Source of the DNA: Clostridiales bacterium UBA8960
Lineage (GTDB): Bacteria > Bacillota > Clostridia > Peptostreptococcales > Acidaminobacteraceae
Length of the DNA stretch: 8,933 bases
NCBI GenBank assembly: GCA_003482695.1
Contig: DMYC01000402.1
Span: 1-8,933 of the forward strand
Direction: 5' to 3'
The position numbers and the translations under genes are program-made. A model generated the notes under the pieces. It made no database searches. It worked only from the letters and a program-made list of their open reading frames with translations, and was not told where the DNA came from. This document shows, one piece after another, positions 1 to 6,695 of this stretch. Within the stretch, counting starts at the first letter, position 1. Each line of letters begins with the position of its first letter.

Positions 1-1216
1 CTTTAAAATGGTCTTTTTCTTCGGAAAGTGTCGCATTACTCGATAAAACTGCAGCTTCAATAAATGCCTTCAGTTCTAATCTGTCATCCATGTTGATTTC
101 GTTTCCATTCTGAAGAATATTTCCTGTCGGTTCATAACCAGAACCTTCAACATGATACACATCTCCATTTACCAGATGAAGTTCTTTGACCGTCATTTGA
201 TTTTCAGTGAGCGTTCCCGTTTTATCCGTACATATTACAGTTGTGGAACCTAATGTTTCCACAGCTGGAAGGCTCTTAACAAGTGCGTTGTGAGATGCCA
301 TGGTTTTCATGCCTATCGCAAGCGTGATTGTCGATACCGCCGGCAATGCTTCTGGCACTGCAGCGATGGCTAAAATAATACCGATTTTCACGATAAAATA
401 AAGTTCTTCACCTTTAATGATGCCTATAATGGTTACAAACAAAGCCACGATTCCTGAAAATAGGATTAAAGTTTTACCCAACTTCCCCAACTGTTTTTCA
501 AGTGGTGTTTTCTCCTTTTTACCAGTATTTAGCATGCCGCTGATTTTACCGATTTCAGAATCCATCCCTGTTGATGTAACGATCGCAAACGCATTGCCTC
601 TTGTAGCAGCCGTTCCTGAATACACCATGTTTTTTCGGTCACCCAATGGCATATCGTCCTCAAACACGCTTTCAAAGTCTTTGTCAACCGCTTCCGATTC
701 ACCTGTCAATGAAGATTCTATAGCGGCAAAATTTTTAATTTCGATTAACCGCGCATCTGCTGTTATGGAATCGCCCCCTTCTATATACAACAAGTCACCA
801 ACGACGATTTCACTTGAGGGGATTTCTTGTATCTTACCCTCCCTTCTCACTTTCGCAATTGTCTTTGTCATCTTTTGAAGCGATTCGACAGACTTTTGTG
901 CTTTATACTCAGAAACAAAGCCTGATAGCACGGCTATTAAAATGGCGATTATAACGGCAAAACCCTCAACAGGATCTCCCATCATAAATGCCACAAATGA
1001 AGCGGCCATTAACAAATAGACGATGATGTTGTTAACATTGTGGAACAAAATCTTAAAGGCCGATACTTTGTCTGTCGTCTCTAAAATATTCGAGCCGTAT
1101 TTTTCAACTCTACTCTTGACTTCCTGTGGATCCAGTCCGATTTCAACATTTACATTTGAAATTTCTGTGATTTCCTTAATGGTTTTGGTATATGGTTTTT
1201 CAATGATTTTTCCCAT
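1..1216 (-). CDS. P-type cation-transporting ATPase (Ca2+-ATPase-like, type II), N-terminal 405 residues, cut by window edge
   Basis: ATP-driven cation pump of the plasma membrane. I translated it from the minus strand; the frame is open from the ATG at 1216 to base 1, preceded by AAAGGAGT. An N-terminal cytoplasmic cation-ATPase domain (about 1-55) leads into membrane segments near 57-80 and 84-104. The actuator domain carries TGES at 171-174. Two more membrane segments (about 249-268 and 273-300) follow, then the phosphorylation motif DKTGTLTEN with the aspartyl-phosphate residue at D331. The M4 ion-site motif reads PEALP (288-292): the glutamate of the PEGLP motif of Ca2+ pumps is kept and the glycine is alanine. 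Family members are about 850-900 residues, so the nucleotide-binding domain, hinge and M5-M10 lie beyond the edge. Calcium is the likeliest ion from the M4 glutamate, but Na+ or Mn2+ are possible because the M5-M6 ligands are not visible. It is transcribed divergently from the dodecin gene. Confidence 0.95.
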   Translation of the reverse strand, partial: MGKIIEKPYTKTIKEITEISNVNVEIGLDPQEVKSRVEKYGSNILETTDKVSAFKILFHNVNNIIVYLLMAASFVAFMMGDPVEGFAVIIAILIAVLSGFVSEYKAQKSVESLQKMTKTIAKVRREGKIQEIPSSEIVVGDLLYIEGGDSITADARLIEIKNFAAIESSLTGESEAVDKDFESVFEDDMPLGDRKNMVYSGTAATRGNAFAIVTSTGMDSEIGKISGMLNTGKKEKTPLEKQLGKLGKTLILFSGIVALFVTIIGIIKGEELYFIVKIGIILAIAAVPEALPAVSTITLAIGMKTMASHNALVKSLPAVETLGSTTVICTDKTGTLTENQMTVKELHLVNGDVYHVEGSGYEPTGNILQNGNEINMDDRLELKAFIEAAVLSSNATLSEEKDHFK

Positions 1217-1278
1217 TTTCACTCCTTTATGTAACCTTATATGAGATGCACTTCAAATATTATGCAACACGAAGTGTA

Positions 1279-1308
1279 TATATACCCGTTTTTAGTGAAT
1301 TTATGCAA
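1279..1308 (-). promoter_or_regulatory. candidate promoter of the P-type ATPase gene
   Basis: On the minus strand TTGCAT (1308-1303) and TATATA (1284-1279) are 18 bp apart, a fair housekeeping-type match about 60 bp upstream of the start codon. The same spot can be read as GCATAA (1306-1301), 13 nt, GGGTAT (1287-1282), a weak sigma-B-like pair. The sequence alone does not choose between the two readings. Confidence 0.35.
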
Positions 1309-1331
1309 ATTTTGCTTATAAAAATACATTT

Positions 1332-1361
1332 GTTTGATGCTCCCATAAAAGGGCATATATA
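1332..1361 (+). promoter_or_regulatory. candidate promoter of the dodecin gene
   Basis: Two overlapping readings exist. A sigma-B-like pair is GTTTGA (1332-1337), 13 nt, GGGCAT (1351-1356), each box one base off the Bacillus sigma-B pattern GTTTAA/GGGTAT. A housekeeping-like pair is TTGATG (1334-1339), 16 nt, TATATA (1356-1361). Either would give a leader of about 60 nt before the dodecin ATG. Confidence 0.4.
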
Positions 1362-1377
1362 TAAGGGTGCTAAAATT

Positions 1378-1395
1378 CAGTTAAATTTTTAACTG
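1378..1395. repeat. 7-bp perfect inverted repeat in the dodecin leader
   Basis: CAGTTAA (1378-1384) and TTAACTG (1389-1395) are separated by ATTT. The palindrome lies between the candidate promoter and the ribosome binding site of the dodecin gene. It could be a repressor operator just downstream of the transcription start or a small mRNA hairpin. It is AT-rich, so a chance origin is possible. Confidence 0.35.
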
Positions 1396-1427
1396 TTTAC
1401 TTTGCCCGTTTTTTAAGGAGGATCAAT

Positions 1428-1628
1428 ATGGCAGTTGTTAAAGTTATCGAAATTATGGCGGAATCAGAAAAAAGCTGGGAAGATGCGACCAAGGTTGCTT
1501 TGAAAGCGGCTTCAAAATCGGTAAAAAACATTAAAGCAATCTACATCAATGACATGCAGGCAATCGTTGAAAACGATGAAATCGTAAGATACAGAGTGAA
1601 CGCTAAAATATCATTCCTCGTAGAATAA
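1428..1628 (+). CDS. dodecin family protein
   Basis: Dodecins are tiny proteins that assemble into hollow 12-subunit spheres; most store or buffer flavins in the cytoplasm. This one is 66 residues, the usual length, with the family pattern: first strand VVKVIEIMAES (3-13), helix SWEDATKVALKAASKSV (16-32), then two strands ending RYRVNAKISFLVE. The start follows a strong AAGGAGG six bases before the ATG. The tryptophan that stacks on the flavin ring in the Halobacterium protein (motif NxxW) aligns with A37, and the glutamine that contacts the flavin aligns with R56. In this it resembles the Mycobacterium tuberculosis protein described as a calcium dodecin, so the ligand may not be flavin. It is a single-gene unit closed by its own terminator. 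Confidence 0.93.
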   Translation: MAVVKVIEIMAESEKSWEDATKVALKAASKSVKNIKAIYINDMQAIVENDEIVRYRVNAKISFLVE

Positions 1629-1680
1629 AGAAAGATACATGCTAATATACAGCAGTGAGCAATCCATATCGTTGATACTA

Positions 1681-1706
1681 AAAAACCGGCTTTCGCCGGT
1701 TTTTTT
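1681..1706. terminator. bidirectional rho-independent terminator
   Basis: A perfect stem AAAAACCGGC (1681-1690) / GCCGGTTTTT (1695-1704) encloses the loop TTTC, with T-runs in both directions. It closes the dodecin gene on the plus strand and the GGDEF-GNAT operon on the minus strand. The TAA of the small minus-strand ORF overlaps its plus-strand T-run. Confidence 0.9.
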
Positions 1707-1830
1707 AATTATCATCCCATCCAATCTCTCTCATGAGAATATCCGATAAAAGCTGCACAGCTTTCTCGTTTATCTCAATTTCCTCGAAATCATGATTGAT
1801 CTGATAGCATTTACTTCTATTGCCACTCAT
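1705..1830 (-). CDS. possible 41-residue small protein, unknown function
   Basis: An ATG at 1830 lies inside the end of the GNAT gene in another frame (its ATG precedes the GNAT stop by 11 bases), and the frame runs 41 codons to a TAA at 1707-1705, directly at the terminator hairpin. The peptide begins MSGNRSKCYQINHDFEEIE and ends LMREIGWDDN. It is acidic, probably helical in the middle (about 20-34), with no membrane segment and one cysteine (residue 8). For it: the overlap would allow translational coupling to the GNAT gene, and the stop meets the terminator with no wasted bases. Against it: the ribosome binding site is weak (GGGG about 11 bases upstream) and I recognise no family. It may be only the 3' untranslated tail of the operon. 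Confidence 0.3.
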   Translation of the reverse strand: MSGNRSKCYQINHDFEEIEINEKAVQLLSDILMREIGWDDN

Positions 1831-2347
1831 CTTTAAACAACCCCATCACATAAATGTCATGATATTCACCCGCTCTAAAGATCTCACGTCTTAAAGTACC
1901 TTCTCTTACAAACCCTAGTTTTTCATAACTCTTAATCGCCCTTGGATTAAAACTATACACATTCAGTTTAATCTTTCGGATGTTCATTTCTTTAAATATG
2001 AACCCAATCAGCGTTTGCATCGCATCGGTTCCATAACCTTTCCCTAAGTATGCTTTGTCTCCAATGAAAATCCCCACTTCCACGACACTGTTTTTCCAGT
2101 CTACAGAATTGATGCCACAGCCTCCTAAATATAATTTTTCAGCTAAGGTTTCTATCGCAAAATTATAAGTACCAGAACTGGTTGCCGTCAAACTTTCATA
2201 CCATTTAACCTCATCTTCAAAGGTGTAAGGAAATGGAATGCCCGGTGTCAGCAACGACTTGATTTCTTCATCATTAATGAGCTCCAAAATTCTTGGGATA
2301 TCTTCCCTTCTGTAGGGTCTTAAGTTAACCATTTTGCCCTTATACAT
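1817..2347 (-). CDS. GNAT family N-acetyltransferase, RimJ/RimL type
   Basis: Transfers an acetyl group from acetyl-CoA to an amine, in this subfamily often a protein N-terminus, spermidine or a small amine; the substrate cannot be told from sequence. The 176 residues are the usual length. The opening GKMVNLRPYRREDIPRI (4-20) is the typical first strand and helix. The acetyl-CoA pyrophosphate loop (motif A) is LGKGYGTDA at 101-109 after the strand VVEVGIFIG. Motif B, NVYSFNPRAIKSYEKLGF (129-146), ends in the family signature. GGAGG seven bases upstream fixes the start. The gene begins 15 bp after the GGDEF gene's stop, so the two form an operon. No motif ties the acetyltransferase to c-di-GMP. 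Confidence 0.93.
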   Translation of the reverse strand: MYKGKMVNLRPYRREDIPRILELINDEEIKSLLTPGIPFPYTFEDEVKWYESLTATSSGTYNFAIETLAEKLYLGGCGINSVDWKNSVVEVGIFIGDKAYLGKGYGTDAMQTLIGFIFKEMNIRKIKLNVYSFNPRAIKSYEKLGFVREGTLRREIFRAGEYHDIYVMGLFKDEWQ

Positions 2348-2362
2348 ACGCTACCTCCACTC

Positions 2363-3262
2363 TCACTCACTTCTTAACACACATTGATTTCGTCCATTTG
2401 ATTTGGCTTCATATAAAGCCTTGTCAGCCTTCTTAATCAAATCGTACATGTTAACGATTTGCGCTTCATCAGAAATATATTCATTTAGCAAACCACAACT
2501 TATCGTCAAATGGATATCCAATGTCCCCATGCAAAACACATTGTCTTCAACGCGCTTTCTTAAAGTTTCAAATCTTTCAAGCAACAATTCAGAATCCACA
2601 TTCAATAAATAAACCAAGAATTCCTCGCCACCATATCGCACAGACCAATCATCATCGGCTCTGATCCACGATTTAATGATTTTAGCGAGCTCAATCAGCA
2701 CTTGATCTCCAACAACATGACCATATTTGTCATTGATCTGTTTGAAGTGGTCAATATCAATCATGACCAAACTAATCGGCATTTGATTCGCAAACGCTCT
2801 TATAAGTTCATAAGGCAATCTCTCATCTAAAAACCGTCTGTTAAATATTTGAGTAAGGTTGTCCGTTATAATTTCCTTGTTTAAAGCCTCGAGTTTTTCT
2901 CGCATCATAACGTCACTCATGAACTCTATTCCCTCAATCACATACTCATCCGTTACATCTCTTATGAGCTCCAATACGCGATTGTTGTTGATTTCGGGTA
3001 CACCAGTAATCATGTACACCCTTTTATCTATGCATTCAAATTTCATGGTTACTCTATTTTCTTTTAGCGCTCTCATGGATATACAATTTTTACAAACCTG
3101 ATTAAAGCCCCATATTTCAAAGCAATTTGAACTTTTTTCGACAAAAAAATCTTGATCAAAATCATAATGTGTTTTATCCAAGGGGTAAACATACCTTATC
3201 TTTTCATAAATTTTATACAGCAAACTCGTATCTATTTCATTTGGGATAATCTTCTTTTCCAT
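2363..3262 (-). CDS. diguanylate cyclase (GGDEF) with N-terminal cysteine-containing PAS-like sensor
   Basis: Makes the second messenger c-di-GMP from two GTP. The C-terminal GGDEF domain (about 130-299) is complete: DNLTQIFNRR (134-143), the metal-binding MIDIDHFK (D169), and the signature GGEEF at 211-215, an active variant. There is no predicted membrane segment, so the protein should be cytoplasmic. The N-terminal part (about 12-110) has a PAS-like flow, and its CFEIWGFNQVCKNC stretch places cysteines at 47, 57 and 60, suggesting metal or redox sensing. A helical linker (about 110-130) joins the two. The inhibitory I-site RxxD expected at 202-205 reads ADDD, with an arginine one residue earlier, so product feedback is probably lost or altered. 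The start has AAAAGGGG upstream. It is first in the operon with the GNAT gene. Confidence 0.94.
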   Translation of the reverse strand: MEKKIIPNEIDTSLLYKIYEKIRYVYPLDKTHYDFDQDFFVEKSSNCFEIWGFNQVCKNCISMRALKENRVTMKFECIDKRVYMITGVPEINNNRVLELIRDVTDEYVIEGIEFMSDVMMREKLEALNKEIITDNLTQIFNRRFLDERLPYELIRAFANQMPISLVMIDIDHFKQINDKYGHVVGDQVLIELAKIIKSWIRADDDWSVRYGGEEFLVYLLNVDSELLLERFETLRKRVEDNVFCMGTLDIHLTISCGLLNEYISDEAQIVNMYDLIKKADKALYEAKSNGRNQCVLRSE

Positions 3263-3304
3263 CCATTTGTCCCCTTTTATTTAGTGTGCTACATCATTCC
3301 TTTA

Positions 3305-3336
3305 ATTATAGCAGATTGGCCGTTATTTTGAGTCAA
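3305..3336 (-). promoter_or_regulatory. promoter of the GGDEF-GNAT operon, extended -10
   Basis: On the minus strand a perfect TATAAT (3310-3305) is preceded by TGC, giving an extended -10 (TGCTATAAT). TTGACT (3336-3331) lies 20 bp upstream, longer than the usual 17, so the extended -10 may carry most of the activity. The start codon is about 40 bp downstream. Confidence 0.6.
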
Positions 3337-3348
3337 AAAGATTGACAC
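3329..3348. repeat. 20-bp palindromic element, copy 1 (between the divergent promoters)
   Basis: The stretch holds GTCAA (3332-3336), AAAGA, TTGAC (3342-3346), a perfect 5-bp inverted repeat. A second copy at 5214-5233 matches 18 of 20 positions in the same orientation. Here the arms also form the candidate -35 boxes of both divergent promoters, so a protein bound to it could control both genes. Confidence 0.6.
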
Positions 3349-3374
3349 GTCAGCTCAAACATTTGTGTTATAAT
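3342..3374 (+). promoter_or_regulatory. promoter of pepF, extended -10
   Basis: A perfect TATAAT (3369-3374) preceded by TGT gives an extended -10 (TGTTATAAT). TTGACA (3342-3347) is a consensus -35 but sits 21 bp away, too far for the standard spacing, mirroring the divergent promoter. The pepF ribosome binding site TAGGAGG follows about 27 bp downstream. Confidence 0.6.
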
Positions 3375-3411
3375 AAATTTAATTCGCAACACTAAATATA
3401 TAGGAGGCATC

Positions 3412-5169
3412 ATGCAAAAAATCTGGTCATTAGAGTCAATTTATCCTTCTTTCGAGTCCGAATCATTCAAAAGAGATATTTTGACACTGGAAAATCTCGT
3501 CACTGAACTTAACACACAATCAGAAACACTTGAAGACGTTCCATCACTAGAGCAGTTCGTCGCAACAATGGAAAAAACAGATCAACTCTACTTGAGATTA
3601 TATGGCTATGCGTCACTGACTTTTGCCACAGACACCGGACATGAAGAGGCTCTTAAGACACAAAACAAGTTACAGAAAATCAACTCAGAGTCCGCCCAAT
3701 CCGAGGCCAAACTCATGTCATTCCTTTCGAAAATTCCTGATTTTGAGGCGTTCATTGAGCCGTCGAACTTTCTAAAAAACTTCGCATTCATATTGAGTGA
3801 GAAAAAGAAGCTCGCTGAGCATATGCTCTCTGAAAAGGAAGAAATACTGGCAGCGAAACTTTCCATTACGGGCTCAAAATCATGGAACACCCTTCAACAA
3901 AAACTTACATCAAGCCTCAAAGGGACTATGGTAAAAGATGGCGAACCGGTCAACCTCCCTATTACGGTCATTAGAAATTTTGCCTATGACGCTTCTCCTG
4001 AAGTCAGAAAAAGTGCGTACGATGCAGAACTGAGTGCATACGAGAACATCGCAGAAGCCATTGCAATGTCTTTAAACAGCATAAAAGGCGAAGTGCTTAC
4101 CCTTAGCGAAATGCGCGGCTATACATCGCCACTGGAGATGACACTTGAGAAATCCCGCATGAGCAAGGCGACTTTAGACGCAATGTTGACTGCCATGGAA
4201 GAATCAATGTCCGGATTCCACAAATACCTGAACCAAAAATCCAAACTGATGGGCCACGAAAATGGATTGCCGTTTTACGACCTTTTTGCACCTGTGGGTA
4301 AGTTTAGCAAAAATTACACTTACGAAGAGGGGTGTAAATTCGTCGTGGATAATTTTAGAAACTTCTCCGATAAACTTGCTGACGTTGCACTTCACGCCAT
4401 GGAAAACGGCTGGATAGATGTAGAACCAAGATCAGGCAAACGAAGCGGTGCATTTTGCTCATCACAACATATGATCGGTGAGTTTAGAGTTTTATTAAAC
4501 TACACTGGAAACCTTGGCGATGTAACCACTCTGGCTCATGAACTCGGCCATGGATACCACGCGACATGCATCAATAAAGAGAGCGTCTTAAACGCACAAT
4601 ACTCAATGCCACTCGCAGAAACAGCCTCTATATTCTGTGAGACGATCGTGAATCAGGCCGCTTTAAAAATCGCAACGAAAGATGAAGCCATCACGATCCT
4701 TGAAAATAGCCTTCAAGATGCCACTCAAGTTATATGCGATATCTACTCACGTTTCCTTTTTGAATCAAAATTGTTTGAAATTAGAGACGACCACCCACTT
4801 TCAGTAAATGAACTGAATGAAATCATGACAAACGCGCAAAAAACAGCTTATGGAAACGGGCTAGATCACAAAACCTTACACCCCTACATGTGGCTGATTA
4901 AACCGCACTATTATTATGCGATTCAAAATTTCTACAATTTCCCTTATGCATTTGGATTATTATTCGCAAAAGGCCTCTATGCCAAATATCTCGATGCACC
5001 AGCGTTTTTCAAGACAAAGTACGATGAACTGTTGGCCGCTTCAGGCAAACACTCGATTGTGGACGTCTGCAAAATCATGGATATCGATGTAGAACATGTG
5101 GATTTCTGGCGGGCCTCTCTGGCCATCATCCAAAAGGATATTGAATTGTTTATAGAATTGACCGAATAA
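3412..5169 (+). CDS. pepF: oligoendopeptidase F, M3 family zinc metallopeptidase
   Basis: Cytoplasmic zinc peptidase that cuts short peptides internally, serving peptide turnover and clearance of signal-peptide or other fragments. At 585 residues it is the usual length. An N-terminal helical region (about 1-190) precedes the M3 catalytic domain (about 195-580). The zinc motif HELGH is at 376-380 (H376 and H380 ligands, E377 catalytic), followed by ETASIFCE with E403 as the expected third ligand. The C-terminal KPHYYYAIQNFYNFPYAFG stretch (497-515) matches the family's substrate-binding histidine/tyrosine region. The start is clear: AGGAGG seven bases before the ATG. It is monocistronic and divergent from the GGDEF operon; its 3' end abuts a hairpin shared with the convergent lipoprotein gene. 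Two near-identical palindromes flank it. No sign of truncation. Confidence 0.96.
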   Translation: MQKIWSLESIYPSFESESFKRDILTLENLVTELNTQSETLEDVPSLEQFVATMEKTDQLYLRLYGYASLTFATDTGHEEALKTQNKLQKINSESAQSEAKLMSFLSKIPDFEAFIEPSNFLKNFAFILSEKKKLAEHMLSEKEEILAAKLSITGSKSWNTLQQKLTSSLKGTMVKDGEPVNLPITVIRNFAYDASPEVRKSAYDAELSAYENIAEAIAMSLNSIKGEVLTLSEMRGYTSPLEMTLEKSRMSKATLDAMLTAMEESMSGFHKYLNQKSKLMGHENGLPFYDLFAPVGKFSKNYTYEEGCKFVVDNFRNFSDKLADVALHAMENGWIDVEPRSGKRSGAFCSSQHMIGEFRVLLNYTGNLGDVTTLAHELGHGYHATCINKESVLNAQYSMPLAETASIFCETIVNQAALKIATKDEAITILENSLQDATQVICDIYSRFLFESKLFEIRDDHPLSVNELNEIMTNAQKTAYGNGLDHKTLHPYMWLIKPHYYYAIQNFYNFPYAFGLLFAKGLYAKYLDAPAFFKTKYDELLAASGKHSIVDVCKIMDIDVEHVDFWRASLAIIQKDIELFIELTE

Positions 5170-5175
5170 AAAAAA

Positions 5176-5206
5176 GGCGAACCACACTTTTTATAAGTGG
5201 TTCGCC
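5176..5206. terminator. rho-independent terminator between convergent pepF and lipoprotein gene
   Basis: GGCGAACCAC (5176-5185) pairs perfectly with GTGGTTCGCC (5197-5206) around an 11-nt loop. On the minus strand a run of eight T follows the stem, so it is a strong terminator for the lipoprotein gene. On the plus strand only ATTT follows, so it is weaker for pepF. The A-run overlaps the pepF stop codon region. Confidence 0.85.
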
Positions 5207-5213
5207 ATTTCTA

Positions 5214-5233
5214 TGAGTCAAAAAGACTGACCC
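5214..5233. repeat. 20-bp palindromic element, copy 2 (downstream of pepF)
   Basis: This copy matches the element at 3329-3348 at 18 of 20 positions, with one arm mismatched (GTCAA/CTGAC). It lies between the shared terminator and the lipoprotein stop codon, where no promoter is expected. That argues it is a dispersed repeat or element end rather than just a -35 box. Confidence 0.55.
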
Positions 5234-5236
5234 CAT

Positions 5237-6643
5237 TTACTCATCCAGCACCGAATAAGGTACCTCATACGATGGTATTCCTGCAGCATAGGGCGCAATT
5301 TCATAAACCGGAAAGTAGACCGTCATAAAATCTTCTTCAAACGTAATCTCGAAGTGCGCATCATAAAAGGTTTTCAACCGCTCTGCTTCTGGCTGTGTTT
5401 TATCAATAAACAAATACGCCTCATCATCCGCCATAAATTGGCGATCAACTTCCTTTACGATGGCGAGCCGCCAATTCGGATTATCCTTAAACAGAATATC
5501 CAGCGAAAGCACTTCACCCGTGCTGAAGTCCAAATACCGTGTCGACTGAAAACTGTTTGGATGCGCTGCTCCAAATCCATAAAAATACCCAAATGCCTTC
5601 ACGTTCATCAGATTGTCTCGGAGGGACAGCGAAAATTCGTTTACAACGGTTTGTTCAATCCGTTCAACCACTTCATAGTCCTCAATTTTCGCCCCTGTCA
5701 TATCCGTTTCCCACATTGCCTCTGTAGCAAAGTTCAATATCGCTTGGTTCAGCTTGTCTTGAATGGCTTTGTCGTTCATTGTGAGCACAGGATAAATAAC
5801 CGAAGATCCAATATAGGCAGAAATTATTCTTCGCTCAAACGTTACGCCATCGATGAGCGTTTCACTTTCGTTTTGTTGTTCCAATATCTCACCCTCGCCC
5901 GACAGCACATACCGAATTCGCCCTGAGGGTTCATCCATGGGCACAAGATTAATGCTGTCACCTGTGACTTTTGAAGTCACCGCAAATTCGAACTCAGGAA
6001 ATTTCTTAAGGAGCATGCCATCCCCATCGATAAACACAGATTTTAAACCTGTATTTGCCAAGAAGAGATTTTCTCTTATCGCTTCCACATAATAGTATCG
6101 TTCATCACCTAATGCTTGACCGTTTCCATCTAAAAAAGTGCGCTTCATCATGGATAAGCCATCCAGTCCATAGGCTGGAAAATAGTCATCGCCACTAGCA
6201 TAAAGGTAATGCCATTGATCCACTCGAGTAATTAGCCCTTCTGGCTCAACGATGAACATCCCCTCTGGATCAATAAGACCGTAAACGCCACCTTCCAATA
6301 TGCCAATAAACTGATCGGATGCCACTTTTACGATTGCTCTTCCGCCTTCAAACTGTTCAGCGTCTAAGAATGTTGGTTCGATGACAACATTTCCATTCTG
6401 ATCTTTAAAGCCAAAAAGACCATAACCATCGTCTTTAAATAACTGCCAGCCCTCTGTTTGCTGTGCATCCTCTAAAAGCAAAACCTTTCGAATGTCGGGT
6501 TCCGTGGTGACCTCCATCGTCGTTTCATCCGTTTCAACAGGGAGCGGCCCCTCTTTCACAGCGCAGGCGTTTAAAAAGATCAACGCTGTCATAAGGGTTG
6601 TAGCCATAACTGCGCGCAATAACATTTTTCTATTAAACAACAT
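5237..6643 (-). CDS. lipoprotein with WG-like repeats and C-terminal DUF3298/RsiV-like domain
   Basis: Predicted to be anchored outside the cell membrane: a basic N-terminus, hydrophobic stretch (about 11-25) and lipobox LNAC put the lipidated cysteine at C27. An acidic, threonine-rich linker (about 30-50) follows. Residues 74-135 hold two WG-repeat-like units (YGLFGFKDQNGNVVIEPTF and VYGLIDPEGMFIVEP), with a looser unit near 158-178; such repeats form beta modules of unknown ligand. The C-terminal part (about 270-468) resembles DUF3298/DUF4163 of RsiV and PdaC: VIYPVLTMNDKAIQDKLN, GFGAAHPNSF (356-365) and EIAPYAAGIPSYEVPYS (448-464). In Bacillus RsiV this domain binds lysozyme, so cell-wall or lysozyme sensing is possible but unproven. 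I chose the ATG at 6643 because AAAGGA lies upstream; Met7 has no such site. Gene-specific function is unknown. Confidence 0.88.
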   Translation of the reverse strand: MLFNRKMLLRAVMATTLMTALIFLNACAVKEGPLPVETDETTMEVTTEPDIRKVLLLEDAQQTEGWQLFKDDGYGLFGFKDQNGNVVIEPTFLDAEQFEGGRAIVKVASDQFIGILEGGVYGLIDPEGMFIVEPEGLITRVDQWHYLYASGDDYFPAYGLDGLSMMKRTFLDGNGQALGDERYYYVEAIRENLFLANTGLKSVFIDGDGMLLKKFPEFEFAVTSKVTGDSINLVPMDEPSGRIRYVLSGEGEILEQQNESETLIDGVTFERRIISAYIGSSVIYPVLTMNDKAIQDKLNQAILNFATEAMWETDMTGAKIEDYEVVERIEQTVVNEFSLSLRDNLMNVKAFGYFYGFGAAHPNSFQSTRYLDFSTGEVLSLDILFKDNPNWRLAIVKEVDRQFMADDEAYLFIDKTQPEAERLKTFYDAHFEITFEEDFMTVYFPVYEIAPYAAGIPSYEVPYSVLDE

Positions 6644-6695
6644 CTGTCGTTATCCTTTCTTTGATATGCCTAGGTTCATCATCGGCACAAATTAA

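Noticed and set aside
417..878. 153-codon open frame on the plus strand
   Set aside because: It is the antisense of the P-type ATPase gene, whose TGES and DKTGT motifs are intact on the minus strand, and it has no recognisable domain.
1249..1276. CACTTC/GAAGTG inverted repeat in the P-type ATPase leader
   Set aside because: Six-base arms with a 16-nt loop are expected by chance at this scale, and no T-run or known motif accompanies them.
1640..1753. Plus-strand ATG frame of about 37 codons downstream of the dodecin gene
   Set aside because: It runs straight through the strong terminator hairpin and has no ribosome binding site.
3412..5169. pepF as cargo of a transposon
   Set aside because: Two short flanking repeats are not enough: no transposase, no target duplication and no disrupted neighbour are visible. 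The repeats are kept as a finding only.
5354..5926. 190-codon open frame on the plus strand
   Set aside because: It is antisense to the lipoprotein gene; composition is unlike a protein and there is no good ribosome binding site.
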